Source: Azolla caroliniana (Eukaryota; Polypodiophyta). From it: a stretch of DNA of 64,000 bases. The translations under genes and the position numbers were made by a program. This document shows positions 11,573 through 24,576 of the stretch, in pieces (the first letter of the stretch is position 1; each line of letters starts with the position of its first letter). The stretch is taken from contig JBHGNT010000094.1 of NCBI GenBank assembly GCA_043228905.1, forward strand, positions 1 through 64,000, written 5' to 3'. Under the pieces are notes generated by a model. The model was not told the origin of the DNA. It saw only the letters and a program-made list of their open reading frames with translations, and searched no databases.

Positions 11573-12334
11573 TGTCGTGCCTTTCGACTCCGGATCATTG
11601 CGTGAGTCGGGTGGGAACCGCTGGGGTTTTGGACTAGGAGGAAAGAAAATTCTAAGGCAATTAAGAATATGAAATATATTGTAAGAAAGAAATATTTGAT
11701 TGAATATGAGATAAGGTTCCTTATGAATCGATTGCAAGAAAGAGAAATATTTGAAAGAAGATATGAAACTCGTGAATCTCACGAGTATAGTGTATTAATT
11801 GATACTTAGAATGTAAGAGAGAAATAGATGGAAAAAAATCGTGAATCCCACGAATATATTAGATTGATCAAAATCCTTGTAAAATAATCAACAACCTCTA
11901 TACATGTTTCTCTCTTCCTTATATAGTATTGGAAGAGTCTAAGTTTATCACATGCAAGCATCATGCTTTTTCTATCTTTAGTTTTCATGCACATTACATG
12001 TGCATGATTAGCTTTCTATCTCATCTTTTCTTTTAACTCGAGTGTCTATGCATGAATAACTTTTTGTACCATGCATGTCTAGAAATTTTACATGGGATAA
12101 AGTTTAGTATAACTTTAAAATTCATAATACGCTAGTATAATGATAAGGTTTAACATTATTAACATGGAGGTGCAAGGTTCGAATCTTGGCCTATGCATGT
12201 AATATATATATTTTTTATACTTTCTTCTATTTACAAATATGTCTCTTTATCCGGTGAGAGACTCTCACCGACCTTCTTCATCCGGCTCTTTCCGGTTCTG
12301 CTTCATCCGGTGCTTGCTAGTTTTCTTTGTCCGG

Positions 12335-13731
12335 TGTCGTGTGAATCTTCACACACTATGTAAAAAAAATAATGAAATAATTATTATAGATTAGATTAGT
12401 AGCTTACTATAGAAAGATGGATATACTCAAGAGCTTCCAAACGTATTTTACTATATACAAAATGGAGAAATACATATTAAGTTATGTGAAAATAAAGTTT
12501 GAGAAGATAGGAAAATTAGAACTATCCCACATAGATAGGAAACTTAAGGCCCTGGCTATATAAGCACCTTGAGCTCACTCATTCTTCATTTGTTCTAAGA
12601 GCACTTTGGCCACCTTGTCTTGATGGATGATGGTGGCCAAATTCCCTAAATCCGGAAACTGGCCGGTAAACAAATCCGGAAACTGGTCGGTAAGCAAATT
12701 CGGAAATCAGTTGGTATGCAAATTGGAAACCGGCCGGTATGCAAAACCGGAACCGGAAACCGGAAACCGGCCGGTAAGCAAATCTGGAAACCGGTTGGTA
12801 TGCAAACCGGAAACTGGTCGGTATGCAAAACCGGAACCGGAACCGGCAAGCAAAACCGGAACTAGAACCGGCAAGCAAAACTAGAACTGATTGGCAAGTA
12901 AAATCAGAACCGATCGGTAAGCAAAACTGGAACTGGAACCGGTATGCAAACCGGAATCGGCCGGTAAGCAAAACCGGAACCGATTTACAAGCAAAACCGG
13001 AACCGGCCGGCAAGCAAAACCGGAATTGGAACCGGCAAGAAAACCGGAACCGGTCGGCAAGCAAATGGAACCGGCCGGCGAGGGATGCGGCGATCGGGCG
13101 GAACCGACAACCGTACGAGGTTGGACGCCAATCAAACGGATGAAAGGATCATGTGGCTATTTAAAGAAAGGTAAAAGAGACTAAAGTAAAGGTCAAGTGG
13201 ACGGTCGCAAGCAACTAAAGATAAAGCCATGCAACCAAAAATAGATTCAACGAAAAGAAAAGCTATGTAACTAAAAGTAGAGGCCAAGCAACAAAAAGTG
13301 GAGGCATATGATCAACGAGGAACTCCATATATAATTCCATTTTTTTTTTGATACTGATATGCTCTCTCCATATTATATTGTTCTTCTTTTCCTTCGGAGC
13401 TCTCTTATCTTATCGAAGCTAAGAACCCTAAATTTCCTTACGGAAGTCATAAACCCTAATTTTTGAATTGAAGCTAAAAAACCTAATATTCTAATTAAAT
13501 GCATATTTCATTTCTTCTAATCTATTACTCTAGTAATCTCCATTAGCAAATTTTTGTAATACCAATCTTGGGATTAATTGTAATCTTTCTTTCCCTTTAT
13601 TAATGAAATTTGTGAATCTTTATCATTTTGTCTTAATTGTTTAATATAATCATACGAATCTGATATCTTCCGGTCGGAGGCCCTGGGGTCCTGCCTCAAA
13701 GTTCACGTATCCTCGTCGTATTTCCGCGACA
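12335..13731 (+). mobile_element. G2 5' LTR
   Basis: This 1397-bp LTR starts TGTCGTGTGAATC and ends CGTATTTCCGCGACA, followed 4 nt later by the shared primer-site motif. Its reverse copy at 19484-20690 is 1207 bp. The size difference lies mainly in the CCGG-rich repeat block. A TATA-like GGCTATATAAGC is at about 12553. The first 25 nt contain a short inverted repeat (GTGTGAA/TTCACAC). Confidence 0.9.
12640..13080 (+). repeat. CCGG-rich minisatellite in the G2 LTR
   Basis: Degenerate units of roughly 20-25 bp of the kind CCGGTAAGCAAAACCGGAA repeat about 20 times. The inverted LTR copy has a shorter array (about 20130-20385). Open frames across it on both strands come from the repeat and are not genes. 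Confidence 0.9.
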
Positions 13732-13735
13732 TCTT

Positions 13736-13753
13736 TGGTGAACCCGACGTGAA
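13736..13753 (+). other. Putative primer-binding site of G2
   Basis: Same 18-nt motif as in G1 and G3, 4 nt after the 5' LTR end. Confidence 0.6.
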
Positions 13754-13784
13754 ACAAGGCAGTAGGAGGATATCAAGTAAGAAG

Positions 13785-15961
13785 ATGGTTTCGATAAGTG
13801 GAACTCAAGGAGAAGAATTGACGAAAGGCATGGTGTCCGTCGTCGAATTCATGCTGAAAGAGAGAGATCGGGAGGCTTTAGTCGACAAAGCTGTTGACCA
13901 AACTGTGGAGACAGTTGGAAGATTCGGTGGGAAGAACATCACAAATTTCCTTGCTACCTACTGGAACGAGATGCAACAAAGAGATGTCCATGATTCAAAA
14001 CAAATTTCAAGCTTTAAGCGTGTGGTAGAACCCGGGATCCGTGAGCACGTGATGGAGATCCAAAACGAGCATGCAACTTGGGCGGAGTTCGAAAGGGCTC
14101 TTCTCACTGAATACATGCTTGAAGAGGCATCGCGGATGACTCGACATACGTTAATGAATTGGATCGAGAAGAAAGGGAAGAATCTGTGTGCATCGGGAAT
14201 TTATGCCGAATTCGACTAGAAGTACAACCGACTTCCGAGTGTCGAGCAACGAGTTCTCGACGGAGATAAAGTCTTACTATTCCTAAAGGTAATGCATGCG
14301 AAAGATCGGCAAGAATTGGGCAGTTTCTTGGAGGACGAAACACAACCAAATGGTTTGATAGCGGACTGGGCGGCGGTGAAGAAGGCTTGCAGCCGTTTTG
14401 AGAAGCGGCGACAATGGCAAGAGGAAGCTGAGGTTGAGAATCCACAATTGTGGAAGAAGGCACCTACGACGATTGAGCCTAGTAAGCCGATCAACAATTT
14501 CAACAAGAAAGCAATGGAGGAGTCTATAATCGAAGAGCTCTCCAAGAAGTTTGAAGCGGTATTGCTAGCCAACTTAGGTCGACGCGGGCCCAAGGGAAAA
14601 GAAGCGTATAGATGTGTGTGGTGCGATAGCTTTGAACACTCACGAAGGGAATGTGCTGACATGCAAGATGCGATCCGCAAGAATGTCATCTATTTGGACG
14701 GCAACATGATTCACTCGAGCGAGACCCGGAAGCCACTACGAGTGAACTTCGGAAGAGGTGGGCTGAAAAAGATTGTAGAAGAAGAAGATGCAAGGCATGT
14801 GGAGGCTATGCACTATGTCGCTTCGGTTGGGATACGAGTTGGAAAAGAGAATCTTAAAATGATCAAGCCAGGAGCTGGGTTTTGGCCAACGGTCTTCGAG
14901 TGCGAAGAAAAAGGCAAAATCAATTCAGAGGATCTAAAACTTGCTGACCGAAACGTGCGACGAGCAACCGGATGGTCAGATCCAATCGACGAAAACACAA
15001 GCTTTGCGGAGGTTGTGTGTGACACCTATGAAGCCCTTGTCGAAGAGAAGAGGAAGAGAACTGGTGAAGAAGATGGCACATCAAAGCGACCTAACATGAG
15101 GAACGGAGGGAAAGAAGGGCCACCCCAACCTATCCCAAGAAAAGAGATTGGTGAAACAAACATGAAGCCAGTGGATCGAGCCAACCTGCTCGGATGGAAG
15201 TCGAAGAATCAACAAAGAAAGGAAAAGAACGAGCGGCACCGACTTACAAGCTAAGGTCGGACATAGAACAAACAACTAACTTGCGGAAGGTCCTTGAGGA
15301 GAAGGTTTTAGATAGTCATGTCGACCTTACCTTGAGAGAGCTACTTGGGATCACGAAGGAGTTCCATGATACTATCGTGGACCTTATTAAAAGGAAGCAG
15401 CAACAATCTGATGAAGAGGAGGTGAAAACAAGTGCCATAACCATGGCAAGATCAGAAGAGGAGGAGGAAGAAGAAGTGGTGGCGGATAGCCATTACTCGC
15501 GGCCTCATTGGGCAAGAGCGACAACGGAGACACCGGTGAAGATCGGGGAGAAGAAAGAGACCGTGGTCGCTTTGATTGACCATGGCTCAGAGATCAACCT
15601 CATGTCGACCGAGTTCTACAAGAAAGGAAGATGGCCGATTAATACAAACCACGGATGGAAGATTCGAGCGGCGACGAAGGCTACGGAGGACTTGTACGGA
15701 GCTTGCCCCAACGTTAAAGTCACGATCGAGGATGTAGAGATTGATCAACACTTCTTCGTGCAAGACTCGGCTTCACATCCCGTCATCCTAGGACAACCAT
15801 ATATAACATCGTCCCGGATGGAGACCAAGGTGTTCGATAATGGAGCAGCCTTCGCGCGCGTCAAGAGTCTTGATAGTAAAAGATCTGTTCAATTCCTGAC
15901 GGTGCGAGCTAATCATGAAAGGAACCGAGATAGCCTTGGAGGCGAATCCTCGGATTTTTAA
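13785..15961 (+). pseudogene. G2 gag-protease (one stop, one frameshift)
   Basis: The ATG at 13785 opens the gag. A TAG at 14217-14219 and a frameshift between about 15190 and 15254 break the frame. A CCHC knuckle (CVWCDSFEHSRREC) lies near 14615-14656. The protease is in the same ORF, with the motif ALIDHGSEINLMS: the usual D-S/T-G is D-H-G (Asp codon 15578-15580). It ends in a conserved protease tail (VILGQPYITSSRMETK) and the terminal residues DF before the stop. Apart from the two breaks the length matches G3 (681 residues from its ATG). Confidence 0.85.
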
Positions 15962-18900
15962 AGCGGACTATTGAAGCATGGGGCACAAATAGTCCGAGAA
16001 ATCATAAGTCCCCACAAGGAAGCAAAGTGCGTGGATTGCAAGGAGAAGCAACATGCGTCACACCTGGCGGCGCATGCAAACTTAGACTACTCGACAAGAA
16101 GGAAAAGTGTCAGATACAAGACTTCGAGGAGGTGCTGAAAGAAGAAAGCATAATCGAAGAAGAAGAATTCGTGTCATATATTCTGGAGGAAGCCTCATTT
16201 AACGACACTATCGGCGAAATCGAGGAAGTCGTGGATTTGAGCTATCCTCACCATCAACATGTGATTTCGGTTAACTCTGTCAACATGTATACTATCATCG
16301 ATGAATATCATCGAGGCATCTTGATAGAGGAAGCCGAAGTCAACACAAAATATAAAACCGTGGATAGGAAGATCAAGCCAGTTGCAGTTCCGCTACCGGA
16401 AGATAGTTGGCAAAAGATGAAGGAAGTTGCAAAAGATCCAAGCTTAAGGAACCCAAATACAATTGGTCACATCTTCACTGAAGAGACGAAGGGAAAGCTA
16501 CGAGTTGGAAGGGAGGATTTCCTCCTCCGTGAAGAGGAGCGAATGTTTCGTGGAATGCTTGAAAGACATGGGAAGGCTTTCGCGTTTTTCCCACAAGAAA
16601 TCGGGTGTGCTAATCCAAGGACGGTAGAACCGATGGTGATCTTCACGGTGCCGCATGTGCCTTGGAATTTGAAACCGATACCGGTTCAGAGAGCACACCT
16701 ACCGAAGTTGATCGAGCTCTTAAAGGAGAAGGTGGGGATGGGAATTCTAGAACCGTCGAATGCTCCTTATTCTAATAGGTGGTTCACGGTGCCAAAGAAG
16801 AATGGATCGTTGCGATTCATTCAAGATCTTCAACCCGTCAACAAGGTGACAATTCGGAATGCTGGAATCGGTCCGAGTGTGGATGAATTTGCTGAGGCGT
16901 TTGCGGGCCGGTCCATCTACTCCATCGGCGATCTCTACTCTGGCTACGATCAATTCCAATTGGCGGTCGACAGTCGTGACATTACAACCATGAGAACTCC
17001 AATCGGGTTGGTGCGGATGTGTACCTTACCTCAAGGCGCAACAAACTCGGTGGCTTATATGGTGAATGCTATGAACAAGGTCTTGAAGGATTGCATCCCA
17101 GAGATCACGATGCCATTCTTAGATGATATTCCGATAAAAGGATGTTCGGATGAAGAGAAGGATGAATCAAAAGATAAGGATGGATGTAGAAAGTTTGTCA
17201 TGGATCATATGAAAGATTGCGAGAAGGTGTTCCAAAGGCTCGAAGATGCGAATTTGACATTTTTGGGAGAAAAATTCGCATTCGGGCAACCGGAGATCCT
17301 GGTGGTAGGTCACTTTTGTGGAGCATACGGTCGGAAGCCTTCGCCATCCAAGGTGAAAGCAATCCAAGACATGAAAGAAGAATGTGTAACCCAAACAGAG
17401 GTTCGAAGGTTCCTTGGAGCATGTGCGTTTTATCATATTTGGATTCCACACTACGCCCACATTGCTGAGCCATTATATGGTCTACTAAAGAAGAAGCGGA
17501 TGTTCAAATGGACGAGCGAGCATACAATCGCCATCCGAAGGGTGAAGAAATTATTGATGGAGGCACCTGCATTACGGAAAGCGGACTATTCATACGGCAA
17601 GCCCATTTTCGTGACTGTGGATACTAGTCCAATCGGAATTGGATGGGTTATCAACCAAGAAGATGAAGATTGCAACCGATATGCAATTCGGTTTGGCGCG
17701 AAAGTGTTAAGTGACAGGCAAAGAAGGTATGCCCAAGTGAAGAGGGAGCTATGGGGGATCATCTCGGCAATCAAATCTGATCGTGATTACCTTATTGGAG
17801 GAGAAGTCATAATTGAGACAGATTGCCTACCAATTTTGGGTATGATATCTAGTTGTAATACACCGGATATTGCCATGTTGCGTTGGATTGCATATATCAA
17901 ATCACTCAACCCGGAGATCCGTCATGTAGCTGGGAAGCGTAATGTCGTTGTAGACATGCTATCACGAGCGAGATACGACGGAGAAGAAGATCGACATTCT
18001 GATGAAGATGATGTTGGCTTGGATTTCTTTGCAAGTTCCTATGCTTGGGTGTTGACTACTTTCATAGAAGAGGACTACGAAGGCGAATTCGTGGAGATCG
18101 GGAAATACTTGAGTTCTCTCCAAAAAGATGAATCATGGTCGACGGAAGGCTTCCATCGAATTCAGAAGAAGGCATACAAGTATTTCCTTAAGGATGGAGC
18201 TCTTTGGAGGCATGCAAAAAAGAAGAATGGGACTCCGATGAGAGTTGTCTGCAAGCTAGAAGACCAACAAAAACTAATGTTCGAATTTCATGATAGTGTT
18301 TTTGCAGGCCATCGAGGAATATGGGCTACGTTTGCGAAGCTTAAGGAGAAATATTGGTGGCCGGGCATCTACAAAGATGTAGCAGCTTATGTGGAAACAT
18401 GTAAGGAATGTCAAATGTTTTCGAATATTTGCCATCGAGATGGACTTCATCCGACTTACCCATTGGCTATGCATTACAAGTGGATGGTGGACATAGTGAT
18501 GATGCCAATGGGACGATGGCAGATGAAGTATCTTGTGCTCGCGAGAGAGGATCTTACCAATCAAGTTGAAGGGCGAACATTAAGAACTAAGGAGACATCA
18601 TCGGTATGCTGATTCCTTCTTGAAGATGTTATTTGCAAATATGGATGCGTCGGCAAGATAGTGGCTGATAGAGGCGAGTTGGACGCCAATGAAGCTAGAG
18701 AATTCTTCTCGAGGATGGGAATCAAATTATCTCTTACCATGGCGTATAATCCGGAAGCAAATGGGAAGGTGGAACGTGGACATGGACCGATTGTGAAGGC
18801 TCCAGTGAAAGCTTGCCATGGGAAAATAGGAGAATGGCCGCGTCTATTGCCATTTGCACTATGGGCTGATAGGACTACTCATAGCACGGTGACGGGATAC

Positions 18901-19407
18901 ATGCCGGCAGAGCTCATATTCGGACAAAAGCCAATAATGCCTGTAGAACAAAGTATTATTTCATGGTTTGCATTGCCATAGCAAGATGAGATAAGTAGAG
19001 AAGATCTTCTAGCATTGAGGATTTGACAATTAGAGCGGAATTTGGAAGATATATAGTTGGCTAAAGCGCGGCTAAAGAATGCAAGGCTAAAGAACAAGAA
19101 AGACTTCGATAAACGACATCGACTTCGGCCGAGGAAAATCGTTGAAGGAGATTGGGTGCTAGTCTATGATAGCAGCCTAGATAACTAACATAGTACGGCT
19201 CGAAAACTCTCACAACGATGATTTGGGCCATATGTGGTGAAGAAAGTGGAAGATAATGCAACATATCATTTAGTAGAACTGGATGGTACACCACTTGCCT
19301 TGCCAATTGCCGGTAAAAGAATCAAGATCTTCAAGAGAAGAGATAGAATAGAAATTGGATTCGAAGCTTTTGACGATTCAGTCTTAAGCATCGATGAAAA
19401 AGTATAG
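15962..19407 (+). pseudogene. G2 pol: RT, RNase H, integrase, GPY/F (several stops)
   Basis: The main open part is 16027-18612. RT has the fingers motif VPKKNGSLRFIQDLQP, IGDLYSGYDQ and the catalytic FLDD in PFLDDIPIKG (about 17116-17127). RNase H shows VTVDTSP, KRELWG, ETDCLPILG and VDMLSRA. Integrase has an H-H-C-C zinc module (FAGHRGIW...CKEC), catalytic Asp in WMVDIV, Asp in VADRGELD and Glu in NGKVERG. A GPY/F-like module and an acidic tail end the protein; I see no chromodomain. The frame is -1 relative to gag-protease. Stops at about 18610, 18979, 19024, 19054 and beyond disable it. Confidence 0.88.
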
Positions 19408-19436
19408 TAAACAAAAATGAATCTTCACCAAAATTG

Positions 19437-19479
19437 GCACATACCGGTGGATGTGCAGGTTTGGTGGGGGCGAATACCA
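19437..19479 (+). promoter_or_regulatory. G2 terminal hairpin and polypurine tract
   Basis: GCACAT (19437-19442), an 8-nt loop ACCGGTGG and ATGTGC (19451-19456) form a 6-bp hairpin. It is followed by the G-rich tract GGTGGGGGCGA. The same arrangement occurs at the 3' ends of G1 and G3. Confidence 0.7.
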
Positions 19480-19483
19480 AAGA

Positions 19484-20690
19484 TGTCGGGGAAATACGAC
19501 GAGGATACGTGAACTTTGAGGCAGGACCCCGGGGCCTCCGACCGGAAGATATCAGATTCGTATGATTATATTAAACAATTAATACAAAATGATAAAGATT
19601 CACAAATTTCATTAATAAAGGGAAAGAAAGATTACAATTAATCCCAAGATTGGGATTACAAAAATTTGTTAATGGAGATGACTAGAGTAATAGATTAGAA
19701 GAAATGAAATATGGATTTAATTAGAATATTAGGTTTTTTAGCTTCAATTCAAAAATTAGGGTTTTTGAGTTATATGGCTTTGATTAGGAAATTAGGGTTT
19801 ATGACTTCCATAAGGAAATTTAGGGTTCTTAGCTTCGATAAGATAAGAGAGCTCCGAAGGAAAAGAAGAACAATATAATATGGAGAGAGCATATCAGTAT
19901 CGGAAAAAAAATGGAATTATATATGGAGTTCCTCGTTGATCATATGCCTCCACTTTTTGTTGCTTGGCCTCTACTTTTAGTTGCATAACTTTTCTTTTCG
20001 TTGAATCTATTTTTAGTTGCATGGCTTTATCTTTAGTTGCTTGTGACCGTCCACTTGACCTTTACTTTAGTCTCTTTTACCTTTCTTTAAATAGCCACAT
20101 GATCCTTTTATCCGTTCGATTTGCGTCCAACCTCCTACGATCGCCGGTTCCGCCCGATCGCCGAATCCCTCGCCGGCCGGTTCCATTTTGCTTGCCGGCC
20201 GATTCCGGTTTGCTTGCCGGTTCTAGTTCCAGTTTTGCTTGCCGACCGGTTCCGGTTTCCTTGCCGGTTCCGGTTCCAGTTTTGCATACCAACCGATTTC
20301 CGGTTTGCATACCGGCCAGTTTCCGGATTTGCTTACCAGCCGGTTTCCAGATTTGTTTACCGGCCGGTTTCTGGATTTAGGGAATTTGGCCACCATCATC
20401 CATCAAGACAAGGTGGCCAAAGTGCTCTTAGCACAAATGAAGAATGAGGGAGCTCAAGGTGCTTATATAGCCAGGGCCTTAAGTTTCTTATCTATGTGGG
20501 ATAGTTCTAATTTTCCTATGTTCTCAAACTTTATTTTCACATAACTTGATATGTATTTCTCCATTTTGCATATAGTAAAATACGTTTGGAAGCTCTTGAG
20601 TATATCCATCTTTCTATAGTAAGCTACTAATCTAATCTATAATAATTATTTCATTATTTTTTTACATAGTGTGTGAAGATTCACACGACA
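19484..20690 (-). mobile_element. G2 right LTR in inverted orientation
   Basis: It starts TGTCGGGGAAATACGACGAG and ends GTGTGTGAAGATTCACACGACA: the reverse complement of the left LTR. An LTR retrotransposon should have direct LTR copies, yet the body and left LTR are plus-oriented. About ten extra bases (ATACCAAAGA) separate the G-rich tract from this LTR. The outer flanks are CCGG (12331-12334) and ACGG (20691-20694), a near duplication. Confidence 0.88.
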
Positions 20691-20873
20691 ACGGTTCTTA
20701 CCGGGACCTCCTTACCGATCTCTTCGTCCGTTTCTCACCGACTCTCACCAGCCTTCTTCATCCGGCTCTCCTTACCGGTTTTGGTCCTTCCGGTTCTCAC
20801 CGGGTACTCCATGTCCTATCCGGAGAGACCAAAAATGTAATTTTTCCTGTAGTGTGCGAATTACACTACGACA

Positions 20874-21907
20874 CCGTTCTCGAGTATGAGAAGAAGGGAA
20901 AAGTCACTTCGAACGAGGTAGAGCTTGCGGACCGAAGTGTACAAAGTATCACCGGTTGGTCGGATCCGATGGATGACAACACCATACTCGCGGAAGTGAT
21001 GTGCGACAACCATGAGGTGTTCATCGAAGAAAAGAGAAAAAGAATAGAAGAGCAAGGCCCATAAAAAAGTCATGAAACAAGGAATGTGAAAAAGAAAGAA
21101 GATGCAGAAACGAGTCGAGTGTTACAAATGGAGGAAGGAGACTCTAGCCGAAAAGGGGAGTCAAGCAAATGAGTCGAAGAAACGGTTCGACCCGTGAAGG
21201 TTGGTGTCGAAGACCCTGCTTGGAAGGCAAGAACCTATAAACTAAAGTCGGACATAGAACAAACGACAAAATTAAAGAAGATTCTCGAGGAACGTGTTCT
21301 TGATAGCCACGTGAGCTTGTCCTTGAGGGAATTGCTTGGCTTTACGAAGAAGGAGTTCCATGATACGATTGTGGACCTCGTAAAGAGGAAAAGGCAACAG
21401 TCAGACGAAGAAGAAGAGGAAGATATGGTGGTCAGCCACTATACTTGGCCTCATTGGGCGTGAGCAACAATGGAGACGCTAATAAAGTTGGGGGATAGAA
21501 AAGAGATAGTCGTAGCGTTAATAGACCATGGGTCCGAAATCAACCTTATGTCAACTAAGGTCTATAAGAAGGGAAGATGGCCCATAAATACGAATCATGG
21601 GTGGAAGATCCATGCTGCTATGAAAGCTACCAAAGACTTGTATGGGGCATGTCCTAACATCCCCATCACGATTGGCAATGTTGAGATAGATCAACCTTTT
21701 TTTGTTCAAGACTCGGTATCCCATCCCATCATTCTTGGGCAACTGTACATAACATCATCACGGATGGAAACCAAAGTGTTCGACAATGGTGCGGCATTTG
21801 CTCAAGTTAGGTGTCTTGATGGGAAGAAGGCCGTACAATTCTTGACTGTACGTGTCAACCATGAAAGGAATCGGGATTGTCTCGGAGAAGTTGCTTTGGA
21901 TTTTTAG
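20874..21907 (+). pseudogene. G1 gag-protease, second part (broken)
   Basis: This continues the G1 gag after solo LTR S. The gag C-terminal segment is open to about 21061, followed by a degenerate linker and the conserved region leading into protease. The protease motif is ALIDHGSEINLMS (Asp codon 21524-21526), again D-H-G, followed by VSHPIILGQ. Stops occur at about 21061 and 21462. The reading ends with DF and TAG at 21905-21907. Confidence 0.85.
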
Positions 21908-24576
21908 AGCAGACTATTGAAGCATGGGGCACAAATAGTACGAGCAATCACGTCCCCACAAGAAAATAGAGCGCGTGGATTGCAAGGAGAAGCAACATGT
22001 GTCACACCTAGTGGCGCATGTAAACTAGTACTACCCAACAAAAAGGACAAGCGTCGGATACAAGACTTCAAGAAGATGCTGAAAAAAGATAACATAATAG
22101 AAGAAGAAGAGTTCGTGACTCATATTATGGAAGAAGCCTCATTTAATGACACCATCGGCGAAATCGAGGAAGTTGTGGACTTGAGCTATCTTCACGACCA
22201 ACACGTAATTTTGGTTAACTCCGTCAACATGTACGCTATCATCGAAGCATCTTGATGAAGGAAGCTGACATCAACACAAAATGTAAAACGGTGGATAGGA
22301 AGATCAAGCCAGTTGCGGTTCCGCTACCGGAAGATAGTTGACAAAAGATGAAGGAAGTCGCTAACGATCCAAGCTTAAGAGATCGAAAGACAATAGGTCA
22401 TGTCTTCACCGAAGAGACGAAAGGAAAGCTACGAGTTGGAAGGGAGGATTTCCTCCTCCCTGAAGAGGAGCGAATGTTTCGCAACATGCTTGAGAGACAT
22501 GGGAAGGCTTTCACATTTTTCCCACAAGAAATCGGATGTGCTAATCCAAGGACAATAGAGCCGATGGTGATCTTCACGGTGCCACATGTGCCTTGGAATT
22601 TGAAACCGATATCGATTCCGAGAGCACACCTATCGAAGCTGATCGAGCTCTTAAAGGAGAAGGTGAATATGGGAATTCTGGAACCGTCGAATGCTCCTTA
22701 TTCTAATAGGTGGTTCACGGTGCCAAAGAAGAATGGATCATTGCGATTCATCCAAGATCTTCAACCCGTCAACAAGGTGACAATTCGAAATGTTGGAATC
22801 GGTCTGAGCGTGGACGAATTTGCCGAAGCATTTGCGGGGCGGTCCATCTACTCCATTGGCGATCTCTACTCTGGATACGACCAATTCCAGTTGGCGATTG
22901 ACAATCGTGACATTACAACCATGAGGACTCCGATCGGGCTCGTGCGGATGTGTACCTTACCTCATGGTGCAACGAACTCGGTGGCTCATATGGTGAATGC
23001 CATGAATAAGGTCTTGAAGGATTTCATCCTGGACATCACGATGCCATTCTCCGATAAAAGGATGTTTGGATGAGGAGAAAGATGAATCGAAAGATAAGGA
23101 AGGGTGTAGAAAGTTTGTCACGGATCATATAGAAGATTGTGAGAAGGTGCTCCAAAGGCTCGAAGATGCGAATTTGACATTTTCGGGAGAAAAATCCGCA
23201 TTCGGGCAACCAGAGATCTTGGTGGTAGGTCACTTGTGCAGAGCATACGGCTGGAAGCCTTCACCATCCAAGGTGAATGCGATCTAGGATATGAAAGAAG
23301 AATGTGTAAACCAAACGGAGGTTTGAAGGTTCTTTGGGGCATGCACATTTTATCATATGTAGATTCCGCACTACGCTCACGTCGTCGAGCCTTTATATGG
23401 ATTGCTAATGAAAAGATTGAAGTTCGAATGGCGAGACGAGCACACAAACGTGATGCGAAGATTGAAGAAACTACTTCTTGAAGCTCCAGTACTAAGAAAG
23501 GCCGACTATACCGAAGGGAAGCTGATTTATGTGACTGTAGATATGCGCCCAACCGGAATCGGGTGGGTCATCAACCAAGAAGGAGAAGATAATGCGTGGT
23601 ATGTCATCCGGTTTGGAGCAAAGGTTCTCAGCGAACGACAACAAAGATACGCCCAAGTCAAGCGGGAACTTTGGGGTATTGTGTCGGCAGTGAAGACGGA
23701 CAAAGACTACCTGATCGGGTCGGAAGTAATTATTGAGACAGATTGTCTTCCAATCCTTGGGATGATCTTAGGATGTGCGATACCAGATCTAGCTATGCTA
23801 AGGTGGATCGCCTATATCAAGTTTTTAAACCAAGAGATTCACGATATTGCAGGGAAGAAGAACGCCATGGCTGACATGCTGTCGAGGGCAAGATTTGAGA
23901 ATGAAAGTGACATGGTTTCGGAAGATGAAGACGTCACCCTTGACTTCTTCAAGATGGCCTGACTATCAGTGGAAGACAAGGACACGCTAACCCTCCACGC
24001 CTTCAACGAGGACGAGTACGAAGGAGAGTGGTTACTGATCGACAGATTCTTAAGAACAATGATGACGGATGCTTCATTGACGAAGGAGGAGGCTCTACGA
24101 ATTTGGAAGAAAGCCTACCAATACTTCTTGAGGGGAGGATTCCTTTAGCGAAACCCAAAAAGAAGGACATGAATGCCACGTCGAGTGGTGGTAAAGAAAG
24201 CAGAGCAAGTGACGTTGATGACCAAATTCCACGAGAGTCCTTGGGTAGGTCATAGAGGAACATGGGTGACATTCGAAAAGTTGATGGAGAAGTACTGGTG
24301 GCCAAGCATGTACAAAGATGTACTCCATTTTGTGTCCACATGCGAAACTTGCCAAAGACATTCGAATATACGTCATCGTGATGAGCTACGACCGACATAC
24401 CCGCTCACCATACACTTCAAATGGATGGTGGATCTGGTCTCAATGCCAATGGGAGTGGGACAAAGGAAGTACTTAGCTCTAGCAAGAGAAGACTTGACAA
24501 AGCAAGTAGAAGGATGGGCCTTGACAAATAAGACGACGTCAACTGTTTGCAAATTTCTACTCGAAGAGGTTGTCTG
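21908..24576 (+). pseudogene. G1 pol, first part: RT, RNase H, integrase N-terminus
   Basis: It closely parallels G2 pol. The RT palm is ruined by an 11-nt deletion near 23049 that removes the LDD of the FLDD catalytic motif, and further stops and shifts follow (about 22253, 22338, 23071, 23285, 23960). RNase H is readable at 23402-23962 and the integrase zinc module and first catalytic Asp (WMVDLV) at 24173-24576. In G1 the start of pol lies in the protease frame after a single TAG. The sequence stops matching at 24576 inside integrase. The continuation is on the opposite strand at 50656-50051, which reveals an inversion. Confidence 0.87.

Larger units (their letters stand above)
11573..20873 (-). 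mobile_element. S: solo LTR of the G3 family, reversed, itself interrupted by G2
   Basis: The two arms are 11573-12334 and 20691-20873. The left end TGTCGTGCC... is the reverse complement of the G3 LTR end. The right end ...ACACTACGACA is the reverse complement of the G3 LTR start. Perfect CCGT duplications flank it (11569-11572, 20874-20877), and the G1 gag sequence continues on both sides. It is about 945 bp without G2, longer than the 704-bp G3 LTR because it has a CCGG-rich insert (about 12230-12334 and 20691-20830) resembling that in D-type LTRs. A B-box-like GGTTCGAATCT is at 12176-12186. Confidence 0.85.

Noticed and set aside
12579-13143. Long open frames on both strands across the G2 LTR (also 20121-20447)
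   Set aside because: They are translations of the CCGG minisatellite; both strands are open, there is no start context and the length differs between LTR copies.
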